From positions 1-5,517 of the forward strand of contig PTKD01000132.1 in assembly GCA_002938115.1 (NCBI GenBank): 5,517 bases of DNA, given 5' to 3'. This stretch comes from Alphaproteobacteria bacterium MarineAlpha9_Bin7. GTDB taxonomy: Bacteria; Pseudomonadota; Alphaproteobacteria; UBA7887. Shown piece after piece: positions 1 to 5,517 of this stretch. The number at the start of each line of letters is the position of its first letter. Position 1 is the stretch's first letter. Made by a program: the position numbers and the translations under genes. The notes below the pieces were generated by a model that was not told the DNA's origin, made no database searches, and was given only the letters and a program-made list of their open reading frames with translations.

Positions 1-258
1 GCGATGGAAGTCAAGCGCCAGCTCGATGTGCTCGATCAACATTTAGCTCAGCAACATTATTTGTGTGGCAAAGAGTACAACATCGCTGACATTGCGAATT
101 TTCCTTGGTATGGAGGTTTAGTCCTTCACAATATTTATGATGCGGCGAAATTCCTTGACGTGTCTTCCTACAAGAATGTAGCGCGGTGGGCGAAAGAAAT
201 AGAAGAGCGTCCCGCGGTTCAACGAGGTCGACGAGTTAATCGTATCTGGGGGTCTTAG
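1..258 (+). CDS. yghU: YghU-type glutathione S-transferase, C-terminal part (5' end outside window)
   Basis: This is the C-terminal all-helical GST domain of a YghU/YfcG-type protein, a cytosolic glutathione-dependent disulfide-bond reductase group. The frame is open to the window edge, so the thioredoxin-fold N-terminal domain lies outside; the family is about 285 residues and only about 85 are visible. Recognisable stretches are MEVKRQLDVLDQHLA, the N-capping box region YNIADIANFPW, YDAAKFLDVSSYKNV, and the closing RWAKEIEERPAVQRGRRVNR, all very close to E. coli YghU as I remember it. The frame stops at a TAG (256-258) after RIWGS. Family members normally run on with a tail containing ERHDASDF, and exactly that tail is encoded in the same frame behind the TAG (separate entry). 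The ATG at position 4 is internal, not the true start. Family identity is strong; whether the protein ends here or the gene is damaged is open. Confidence 0.88.
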   Translation, partial: AMEVKRQLDVLDQHLAQQHYLCGKEYNIADIANFPWYGGLVLHNIYDAAKFLDVSSYKNVARWAKEIEERPAVQRGRRVNRIWGS

Positions 259-306
259 GAAACCCGATTACCCGAGCGACATGACGCTAGTGACTTTAAC
301 TCCTAA
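256..306 (+). other. yghU: In-frame continuation of yghU beyond a TAG codon (conserved C-terminal tail)
   Basis: Reading on in the same frame after the TAG at 256-258 gives ETRLPERHDASDFNS and then TAA at 304-306. E. coli YghU, from memory, ends its conserved part with QLHERHDASDFE, so this is the expected family tail in the expected place. It is not a chance ORF: the match is about ten contiguous residues and needs no frameshift. The simplest reading is a single-base nonsense substitution (CAG, GAG or AAG to TAG) or a base-call error, which would remove 16 residues. General TAG recoding is not supported, because xthA ends at a TAG in a normal position for its family. Confidence 0.72.
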
Positions 307-373
307 GACGTTAATTCCAGCCCTGGGATCAAACATCGAACAACCCCATACCCTAGAGAACAAATAAGCTTTT

Positions 374-964
374 CTAGTCGTAGTAATCTGGTGCCAAATT
401 TAGGCTGTCTGCCAGTTCCAGATTGTGTTCTTGATTATACGACTCGACTGACTCTACTACTACAGTCAGCGGACCATTGTGTTTAACGATACCCTCTAGT
501 GTTTCCCAGGTCAGATTTAATCCATCAAAGTCGCCATAGCGACGCTCCAACTTGGTCACGATACGTAGAGTTTGCGCGTTATGGTCGAAGCCTCCATACG
601 ACTGCATTGCTTCGTTCAGTGCATCCTCTCCCGCGTGCCCAAATGGGGTATGGCCGAGGTCGTGAGCAAGTGCCAATGTTTCAGCAAGGTCCTCGTTCAA
701 TCCCAATTCCCGACTAATTGATCGAGCAATTTGTGCCACCTCAAGAGTGTGGGTCAGGCGCGAACGATAATGATCACCTTCGTGATGGACAAAAACTTGG
801 GTCTTATGCTCTAAGCGACGAAAAGCCGCACAATGAATAATTCTGTCACGATCCCGTTGAAAGGCCGAGCGAGTCTGGCTATCTAGTTCCGCATGGAGCC
901 GCCCACGGCTTTTCTCAGGCCGTGAAGCGAAGGGTGCCACATCGGTGACATGACTTTTAGTCAA
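374..964 (-). pseudogene. dgt: Truncated Dgt-like deoxyguanosinetriphosphate triphosphohydrolase (N-terminal half only)
   Basis: Dgt-like enzymes hydrolyse dNTPs to the deoxynucleoside and triphosphate in the cytosol. The 196 visible residues contain the family's N-terminal half: SRGRL (about 19-23), the RSAFQRDRDRIIH block (32-44), FRRLEHKTQVF (48-58), the HD-domain ligands H72 (THTLEV) and H101-D102 (AHDLGHTPFGH), and GFDHNAQTLRIV followed by GLNLTWETLEGIVKHNGPL. After YNQEHNLEL (about 176-184) the similarity ends. The expected A-E-A-Q and DDIAY segments, which carry the last metal-binding Asp, are missing, and the frame closes with a TAG after DYYD. Family members are about 380-400 residues, so nearly half is lost. 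No continuation appears on this strand in the next 100 bases in any frame, so this is not a simple frameshift. The start is TTG at 962-964 with a stop just upstream and no clear ribosome site; GTG at 938-940 is an alternative. The remnant is probably inactive. Confidence 0.82.
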
Positions 965-1084
965 AAACTAATAACCAGTGATGCCAATATCAAAGGTCCT
1001 TTCATACCTACAGCAATTGACTTTAGGCCAACAATCGCTAGATATTAGGTTGTAGCCAACCTTTTATCTCTGGTTCAATGAATT
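965..1084. promoter_or_regulatory. Divergent intergenic region between dgt and erpA
   Basis: This 120-base region must hold the promoters of both divergently transcribed genes. On the + strand TTGACT (1017-1022) and GATATT (1041-1046), separated by 18 bases, fit a sigma-70-type promoter, with 5/6 and 4/6 matches to consensus. Transcription would begin near 1053. A short inverted repeat, AGGTTG (1047-1052) / CAACCT (1057-1062) with a 4-base spacer, lies across that predicted start and is followed by a short T run. It could be an operator or a leader hairpin. I see no comparably good promoter for dgt on the minus strand. All of this is motif reading only. Confidence 0.4.
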
Positions 1085-1444
1085 ATGTCAGATATTAGAC
1101 CTATGACCGCTGCGGAATGGGGGCTTTCTATGACGGAAAGCGCCGCCAATCGCATACGGAATCTCGTCGACACCCAAAAAGGCGCCGTAGCGCTCCGGCT
1201 CGCGATCTCGGGCGGCGGTTGCTCTGGATTTCAGTATGCCTTCTCTCTCGACGAGGAGCATAAACCAGATGACTTAGTGATTGAACGTAGCGGTGCATCT
1301 GTGGTTATTGATGGTATGTCCGTTGCATTGCTTAAAGATTCGCAGATAGACTGGCAAGAAGATATTGCCGGGTCGAATTTTGTGGTCAAGAACCCAAACG
1401 CTACGGCAATGTGTGGTTGTGGAACATCGTTCTCCGTTGGATAA
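1085..1444 (+). CDS. erpA: ErpA-type iron-sulfur cluster carrier (HesB/IscA family)
   Basis: A-type carrier protein that binds and hands Fe-S clusters to target apoproteins in the cytosol. The three cluster-binding cysteines are present: C46 in SGGGCSGFQY, and C110 and C112 in the C-terminal MCGCGTSFSV. The stretch NPNATAMCGCGTSFS is the ErpA-style ending, hence the symbol rather than iscA or sufA; the paralogues are close and this could be questioned. The core begins at MTESAANRIRNLV, residue 16 of the longest frame. ATG at 1085 gives 119 residues but has no ribosome site. ATG at 1130 has a G-run (GAATGGGGG) about 7 bases upstream and gives 104 residues, close to usual family size, so it may be the real start. 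The gene is divergent from dgt and followed by xthA after 85 bases, a neighbourhood I know from alphaproteobacteria. A sigma-70-like promoter lies at 1017-1046. Confidence 0.93.
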   Translation: MSDIRPMTAAEWGLSMTESAANRIRNLVDTQKGAVALRLAISGGGCSGFQYAFSLDEEHKPDDLVIERSGASVVIDGMSVALLKDSQIDWQEDIAGSNFVVKNPNATAMCGCGTSFSVG

Positions 1445-1471
1445 CTATACTGAGATTGACGGATCGCGTTG

Positions 1472-1493
1472 AGCAGGCCGGCGGCGGGCTTTT
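1472..1493 (+). terminator. Possible weak hairpin with T-run between erpA and xthA
   Basis: A GC-rich tract can fold as AGC/GCT outside and GCC/GGC inside, with a 2x2 internal loop and a 3-base apical loop, followed directly by TTTT. The paired part is short and interrupted, so it would be at most a weak terminator or attenuator that lowers read-through from erpA into xthA. The tract is clearly more GC-rich than the flanking spacer, which is why it is noted. Confidence 0.22.
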
Positions 1494-1529
1494 GACTGTC
1501 AGAAATTTGTTTCCGCAGTGAAATGTTCG

Positions 1530-2312
1530 ATGAGAATTGCTACCTGGAATGTCAATTCTATAAGAGCCCGCCTCCCCAACGTGATCGAATGGCTTGGTAA
1601 GGCCTCTCCAGATGTGGTGCTGCTACAGGAAGTTAAAACCGTCGCCGAAAACTTTCCAACACAAGAATTAGAGGAACTGGGATTTAATTGTGCGGTTGTA
1701 GGACAGAAATCCTATAACGGTGTTGCGATTCTTTCCAGGTTTCCAATCCAAGACATAATAAAACGCCTTCCCGGAGATAGCGAAGACAACCAGGCGCGCT
1801 ATATCGAGGCGTGGATTGATGCCGGAAGTGGAGGAGTGCGCGTCGCCTCGATTTATTTGCCCAATGGCAACCCTACTAGTTCCCCCAAATACCCATACAA
1901 ACTAGCGTGGATGGATCGTCTGCAATCGCATGCCTCCCACCTACTAACAAATGAAGAAGCGGTCGTATTGGGTGGCGATTACAATGTGGTGCCGTCAGAT
2001 GACGACGTCTATGATCCAAAAGGATGGGAGGGCGACGCGCTGTGTCGCCCGGAAACTCGTGCCCGATTCCGCGCAATTCTATATCTAGGGTATACTGAAG
2101 CCTTCCGCGCACTCAATGCCGAAAACGGACATTATACATTTTGGGATTATCAGAGCCGAGCCTTCGAGTCTGATCGAGGCTTGAGGATTGACCATTTTCT
2201 CCTCTCGCCCCAGGCCGCGGACCGCTTAAAATCGTGTGAAATTGACCTCGTGCCACGTGGGCGTACCAAGGCTTCTGACCACACGCCAGTCCTGTGTGAA
2301 CTCACCAACTAG
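1530..2312 (+). CDS. xthA: Exodeoxyribonuclease III (AP endonuclease, EEP family)
   Basis: XthA cleaves DNA at abasic sites and removes 3' blocks and 3' mononucleotides in base-excision repair. The 260-residue product carries the full endonuclease/exonuclease/phosphatase fold signature. Seen in order: MRIATWNVNSIRAR with N7, LLQEVKT with the metal-binding E34, NGVAILSR, SIYLPNGNP with the conserved Tyr, LGGDYNVVPSDDDVYDP with the catalytic Asp/Asn pair, YTFWDYQSRAFESDRGLRIDHFLLSP, and the terminal KASDHTPV containing the catalytic Asp-His. N7 and E34 fall exactly at E. coli numbering when counting from the ATG at 1530. An upstream GTG at 1518 would add four residues (M-K-C-S) that the family lacks, so 1530 is preferred; neither has a strong ribosome site. 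It stops at TAG with the normal family end, so nothing is truncated. It sits 85 bases after erpA on the same strand and may share its transcript. Confidence 0.95.
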   Translation: MRIATWNVNSIRARLPNVIEWLGKASPDVVLLQEVKTVAENFPTQELEELGFNCAVVGQKSYNGVAILSRFPIQDIIKRLPGDSEDNQARYIEAWIDAGSGGVRVASIYLPNGNPTSSPKYPYKLAWMDRLQSHASHLLTNEEAVVLGGDYNVVPSDDDVYDPKGWEGDALCRPETRARFRAILYLGYTEAFRALNAENGHYTFWDYQSRAFESDRGLRIDHFLLSPQAADRLKSCEIDLVPRGRTKASDHTPVLCELTN

Positions 2313-2389
2313 TACACCGCCTACTGTTGTGCAGGTTTGATAAAACCCGGCCGCATGTGCCAAACATTATGTTCTAGGGCTCTTTAACG

Positions 2390-3883
2390 TTACCTCACTT
2401 GCAGAGTTGGCCCTCCTGGGGCAAGGCGGACTGTTGGGCGAACATTTTGAAACGGCAAAGCTAAATTGTCGGCAGCGTTTGGCCCAGGCGAAGCTGCGAT
2501 TATAATTTCCCCTGCGAGCCCGGAAAAATCGGCGCGAAAATGTACGGAACTTTTCAGAACCAAGATAGCTCGCGTCGAGGGTTCGATCTTGAGATGGTGA
2601 AATATGGCTTGGTCGGCCAGCTGCATTTTTTTTGAAGATACCAATACCTCGATACCACCAATCTTAAGCGCCGCCATCGGACCAAGTTCCATACGTGCGC
2701 CACCAAACATGGGTCCAGTGCCGGTAATCCGTCCATCGTTAATGCTCTGAACACGAAAAACACTTTTAAACGACGTCTCCCCATCCCAACGAGAGCGGGC
2801 GCCGAGGGAAATTTCAATTTCCTTTCCCTCACCCGCCTGATGCGCGAGTTGTGCAGATTCTGGATCATAAATTAAACCGATCACCGAAGAATGCGCGCCG
2901 GCATCAACCAACGCCCTTAACATCCCAATTGTATCCGAGTTACCACCAGCACCCGGATTGTCCTGAGTATCTGCGATAACCACTGGTTTTAACGTGCTAC
3001 CCATGGCGTACCGGACCGCCTCGTCCGGTGCATAGATTTTTCCTTGGAATTCAGACTCTGCTGAAAGTACAGATTCGGTTAATTCATGCGCCGCGTGATC
3101 GGCGCTTTCCTGGTCATCCGCATAGGCGAGGATAGCAGGCCCCACCTCATGTATATCGGATGGCGGGAAACCAGTGGCGAACGATAAAGACCAAATTCCT
3201 GAGTATCGGCGTTCGATGTCCTCAAGGCTTTTATAGAGACTGCGACAAGGCTCAGCCAGGCTAGATTGCCAAATCAACGGAATTAAAAAGTCAAGTTTAC
3301 TCACTGATTTTGCTGGCCTTTTGTCCTTCATGATTCTTTCGAGCAAGATTGCCGTTCGCCTACCTGTATCAGCCATGTCAACGTGCGGATAGGTTCTATA
3401 TGCAACCAGTGCATCTGCCTGCAAAACCATCCGGGTTGTGATGTTTGCGTGCAGATCCAGGCTCGCGATTAGAGGCACCTGAGGACCAATCAACCGTCGA
3501 ACTCGTTCCAGAAGTTCACCTTCACCATCCTGGCTATGCTCAGTAACCATGGCCCCGTGAAGGTCCAAATATACCGCGTCCACCGGCAAGGAGTTTGCTA
3601 AACGGTCCAACATGGACCCGGCCACCCTTTCAAAGGCATCGGCAGTAACGTGAGATGATGGGGCAGCAGAACACCACAACAAAGGGATGGGTGAATGACC
3701 AAACGCCATGCTAGCGTTTATAAAACCCGATATACCAAGGTTAACCCCTTCAACCATATCAAAGAGCTTTTCGCCTTCGGTCAGAGCTGGCCATCCATTC
3801 GCTTCAACAAAATTCTGATACACTGCCTTCTCAGGGGCAAATGTATTTGTCTCATGATGGAACCCACCAACAGCGACTTTCAT
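2390..3883 (-). CDS. MlrC/M81-family metallopeptidase-like protein
   Basis: The 497-residue length is normal for the M81 family, made of a DUF1485-type N-terminal metal-binding domain and an MlrC C-terminal domain. The founding member MlrC degrades linearised microcystin, but most relatives have no known substrate, so only the family is named. Seen: the N-terminal GGFHHETNTFAP with E11; YLDLHGAMVTE (D107, H109); SLDLHANIT (D143, H145) followed 22 residues later by H167 in YPHVDMADTGRR, matching the family DxH...H zinc-ligand pattern; the glycine-rich ADTQDNPGAGGNSDT (about 305-318); and VLKSSVHFRADF (442-453) near the C-terminus. No signal peptide is visible, so it should be cytosolic. ATG at 3881-3883 has a good ribosome site (AAGTAGGTG) 4-5 bases upstream. 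It lies 112 bases downstream of the M48 gene on the same strand, and the gap contains its own promoter-like elements. An 8-base A run in the coding strand (2626-2633) is a possible slippage site; the frame is intact here. Confidence 0.92.
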   Translation of the reverse strand: MKVAVGGFHHETNTFAPEKAVYQNFVEANGWPALTEGEKLFDMVEGVNLGISGFINASMAFGHSPIPLLWCSAAPSSHVTADAFERVAGSMLDRLANSLPVDAVYLDLHGAMVTEHSQDGEGELLERVRRLIGPQVPLIASLDLHANITTRMVLQADALVAYRTYPHVDMADTGRRTAILLERIMKDKRPAKSVSKLDFLIPLIWQSSLAEPCRSLYKSLEDIERRYSGIWSLSFATGFPPSDIHEVGPAILAYADDQESADHAAHELTESVLSAESEFQGKIYAPDEAVRYAMGSTLKPVVIADTQDNPGAGGNSDTIGMLRALVDAGAHSSVIGLIYDPESAQLAHQAGEGKEIEISLGARSRWDGETSFKSVFRVQSINDGRITGTGPMFGGARMELGPMAALKIGGIEVLVSSKKMQLADQAIFHHLKIEPSTRAILVLKSSVHFRADFSGLAGEIIIAASPGPNAADNLALPFQNVRPTVRLAPGGPTLQVR

Positions 3884-3937
3884 GGGACACCTACTTGTTT
3901 TGTCTTTTTTGTTGATCCATGGCCTTTTGGTTCCATC

Positions 3938-3946
3938 ATTTTAGCA
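3938..3946 (-). promoter_or_regulatory. Extended -10-like element upstream of the mlrC-like gene
   Basis: On the minus strand this reads TGCTAAAAT, a TGn extension plus TAAAAT (5/6 match to TATAAT). Transcription would start near 3931, leaving a leader of roughly 50 bases before the ATG at 3883. The -35 position at 17-base spacing falls inside the 16-base palindrome and is a poor match, which is tolerable for extended -10 promoters. Predicted from motif and spacing only. Confidence 0.35.
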
Positions 3947-3956
3947 AAGCGGCCCG

Positions 3957-3972
3957 TATCAACCGGTTGATA
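3957..3972. promoter_or_regulatory. Perfect 16-base palindrome, candidate operator
   Basis: TATCAACCGGTTGATA is identical to its own reverse complement over all 16 bases and stops being symmetric just outside. It overlaps the -35 position of the extended -10 promoter predicted for the mlrC-like gene, a typical site for a dimeric helix-turn-helix repressor or activator. One extra half-site, GTTGAT, occurs at 3911-3916 near the predicted transcription start. With no loop it is a poor RNA hairpin and no T-run follows, so a DNA-binding site is likelier than a terminator for the M48 gene. The regulator is unknown and none is encoded in the window. Confidence 0.4.
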
Positions 3973-3995
3973 TTATTTACGATATTCAAAAATTC

Positions 3996-5435
3996 TTATT
4001 CCAGAACCAGTTTAACGAGCCTGCCTACGTCCAAGCGTACGTTAGAATCAATAGCATTTAGTACCCGAAAGCGTTCCAATTTAAAACTGGATACTGCCAT
4101 CCGTTGAGCAAGTTTCTCTTGGGTGTCGCCGTCCGTCACCCGATGCAGGGCTATCCGGAGTGGTTTAACAGTTAATGCCTCTGCATTACTTAAGCGGCGA
4201 AAGGATAATGCTGTGTGTTCGACTTTTCGACGTCTTTCTTTCGAGAAATTGTTTGGAGTTGCAAAAAGAAAACGATAAATAAGTCGGGAATCAAAGCCAA
4301 TTGCTACCAAACGTAAAACTATATTCCCCGAGCCACCACGAGGATGTATCACCGCAGTGGCCGCGGGCAAACCATTAATTTTTAACGTCTCCAGCCCGGA
4401 CAAAGCTTGGCCTTGAGCCCAATCGTTGCGAAGATAGTTTGTCACGGACTGCCCACCGCGATTATCAAAATCAAACTGAAGTGCTTCCCCATCGTTTCCT
4501 TTTGCAACGACGCTTTTTTGACCGTTCAATATGGTAAACCCATCTGGCACAACAAATTCAAACCGAAGAACGGGATGAATAAAACGATTACCCCTCACAA
4601 ATCCCTGCTTGGGATCATCCCCGAAAAGTAGTCCATCAATTTTACTTAGATATAATTTTGAAGCCACTATGGGATCCATCACCCCGTGGTCTCGAGCCAA
4701 TTCTACGGCACGTGTAACCCGTTTTTCCGTACGTGGATGCGTCGCGAAAAAATCAAAACCTTGCTCTGGAGCAACGCCTCTGATTTTAGCCTCTAATCTC
4801 GAGTGTGCTTCGAGTTTCCGTAAAAAGGTTGACACTGCCCGTGGCAAAAACCCAGCACGAGCTAGATACCGTACACCCAACTGATCCGCCTCAAACTCAT
4901 CGTCGCGGGAATAGGCTTGAACCGCAGCGAATGCTCCTACCTCTCCTACTTTATGAAGAACCGAGTTTCCGGTGACCGCACCAAGAACAGCCAGACCCAA
5001 ATTTGCCAAGACACTGTTTCCGATCCTATCCGCACTGTGGCGCGCAGTCACATGCCCAATTTCATGTGCAATCACACCAGCAAGTTCCGCCTCGTTGCTT
5101 GCCAACGCAAGAATACCACGGGTGATGTAAACGTACCCCCCGGGAAGAGCAAAAGCATTCACAAGGGGCGTATTAAGTACGGTAAAGGTAAAACGAGCGT
5201 TGGGCGTTTCCGAAGTGTGCACCAAAAAATTTCCTATAGAGTTCACATAGGACGAGATTTTGGAATCTGCATAAAGACCCCCAAACTCCTCTAGAATTTT
5301 TGGATGCTCCTCTCTACCAATCCGTGCCTCATCGGAGGGAGACATGAAGAGGTCAAATAAATCTTGCGCGCGGGCACTGCTACACACAAACAAACAGGAG
5401 ACCGTACCCGCTACAATCAGAGCAGAGCAGCGCAA
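3996..5435 (-). CDS. Secreted M48-family zinc metalloprotease with LysM-like C-terminus (BepA/YfgC-like)
   Basis: Exported protease of the M48 (Ste24/HtpX clan) type related to periplasmic BepA, which in E. coli acts in outer-membrane protein quality control; that role here is by analogy. Residues counted from TTG at 5433-5435: signal peptide 1-23 with hydrophobic core ALIVAGTVSCLFVC and SARA|QD cleavage; NAFALPGGYVYITRG (93-107); zinc motif HEIGH at 124-128 with catalytic E125, followed by TARH; third ligand E182 in DEFEADQLG; and ATHPRTEKRV (231-240), a conserved M48 motif. A central domain of unknown fold follows. The last 55 residues (PLRIALHRVTDGDT...LAQRM...FRVLNAI...VGRLVKLV) look like a LysM-type repeat, which would suit peptidoglycan contact. 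The frame opens at another TTG (5480), which has no ribosome site; the TTG at 5435 has AGGGGCGG about 5 bases upstream, so it is preferred (479 versus 494 residues). No membrane segments follow the signal, and the frame is complete. Confidence 0.9.
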   Translation of the reverse strand: MRCSALIVAGTVSCLFVCSSARAQDLFDLFMSPSDEARIGREEHPKILEEFGGLYADSKISSYVNSIGNFLVHTSETPNARFTFTVLNTPLVNAFALPGGYVYITRGILALASNEAELAGVIAHEIGHVTARHSADRIGNSVLANLGLAVLGAVTGNSVLHKVGEVGAFAAVQAYSRDDEFEADQLGVRYLARAGFLPRAVSTFLRKLEAHSRLEAKIRGVAPEQGFDFFATHPRTEKRVTRAVELARDHGVMDPIVASKLYLSKIDGLLFGDDPKQGFVRGNRFIHPVLRFEFVVPDGFTILNGQKSVVAKGNDGEALQFDFDNRGGQSVTNYLRNDWAQGQALSGLETLKINGLPAATAVIHPRGGSGNIVLRLVAIGFDSRLIYRFLFATPNNFSKERRRKVEHTALSFRRLSNAEALTVKPLRIALHRVTDGDTQEKLAQRMAVSSFKLERFRVLNAIDSNVRLDVGRLVKLVLE

Positions 5436-5480
5436 TGAACCGCCCCTACTCCGTTTTGCAAAATAAAAACGAAAAGTCAA

Positions 5481-5517
5481 AATTTTTATTTTTTGATAAA
5501 TTTAAAAATTTAATAAA
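5481..5517. promoter_or_regulatory. A/T-only tract upstream of the M48 gene
   Basis: The last 37 bases contain a single G and no C, in strong contrast to the roughly half-GC coding sequence. They consist of A and T runs such as TTTTTATTTTTT and TTTAAAAATTTAATAAA. They sit directly upstream of the first possible start of the minus-strand M48 gene and may act as an UP-like or bent-DNA promoter element. The region runs off the window, so the true promoter and upstream neighbour cannot be seen. Confidence 0.3.

Noticed and set aside
256..376. TAG recoding (for example amber suppression or pyrrolysine), suggested by TAG at the ends of both yghU and dgt
   Set aside because: xthA ends with TAG exactly where its family ends, and reading dgt past its TAG does not restore the Dgt C-terminal half.
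353..377. Imperfect inverted repeat CTAGAGAA / TTTTCTAG across the end of dgt as a bidirectional terminator
   Set aside because: AT-rich 8-pair stem with a wobble and a 9-base loop, with no proper T-run on either side; too weak to call.
499..717. Open frame on + inside dgt
   Set aside because: Antisense shadow of a well-conserved dNTPase gene; no motif or ribosome site.
1876..2112. Open frame on - inside xthA
   Set aside because: Shadow of the exonuclease III gene; composition typical of an antisense frame.
2334..2347. GGTTT-GATA-AAACC hairpin between convergent xthA and the mlrC-like gene as a shared terminator
   Set aside because: Only five base pairs, mostly A-T, and not followed by a T-run in either direction.
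2554..2868. Second minus-strand frame inside the mlrC-like gene
   Set aside because: Overlaps the real gene in another frame, with no recognisable domain.
3695..4107. Two plus-strand frames over the mlrC-like start and the gap before the M48 gene, possible small proteins
   Set aside because: Mostly antisense to real coding sequence, no ribosome site, no family resemblance.
4407..5294. Several plus-strand frames inside the M48 gene
   Set aside because: Antisense to a conserved protease; no domains or start signals.
1..5517. CRISPR arrays, tRNA/rRNA genes, insertion-sequence ends, phage or toxin-antitoxin genes
   Set aside because: None seen on reading both strands: no regularly spaced repeats, no transposase-like proteins, no tRNA-like cloverleaf.

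Overview
The window looks like chromosomal DNA from an alphaproteobacterium, plausibly a free-living marine-type lineage. The best evidence is the dgt / erpA / xthA neighbourhood: a Dgt-like dNTPase gene divergent from an ErpA-type Fe-S carrier gene, followed by exonuclease III, is an arrangement I know from alphaproteobacterial genomes. The Dgt protein sequence also resembles that clade. Genus or family cannot be read from the sequence.

Layout, left to right. Positions 1-258 (+) are the 3' part of a YghU-type glutathione transferase gene, cut by the window edge. Its reading frame is closed by a TAG, yet the conserved family tail continues in the same frame behind it to a TAA at 304-306. Positions 374-964 (-) are a Dgt-like triphosphohydrolase gene holding only the N-terminal half of the family. 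Its broken 3' end faces the interrupted yghU end, so the interval around 300-400 looks like a rearrangement scar. Positions 965-1084 are a divergent promoter region. It is followed on + by erpA (1085-1444) and xthA (1530-2312). Convergent to xthA lie two minus-strand genes: an MlrC/M81-type metallopeptidase-like protein (2390-3883) and, upstream of it, a secreted M48 zinc metalloprotease with a LysM-like C-terminus (3996 to about 5435). The 112-base gap between these two carries a perfect 16-base palindrome next to an extended -10-like element, a candidate operator/promoter for the mlrC-like gene. The right edge (5481-5517) is almost pure A/T and lies upstream of the M48 gene.

The genes do not form one pathway. 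ErpA delivers Fe-S clusters, XthA repairs abasic and oxidised DNA, Dgt would control dNTP pools if intact, and YghU is a glutathione-dependent disulfide reductase-type enzyme. MlrC-like and M48 are two unrelated metal-dependent hydrolase families, one without a signal peptide and one exported. I found no CRISPR array, RNA gene, insertion sequence, phage gene, toxin-antitoxin pair or defence system, and no convincing undescribed system. The points most worth checking are the in-frame amber in yghU, the half-length dgt opposite it, and the palindrome upstream of the mlrC-like gene.
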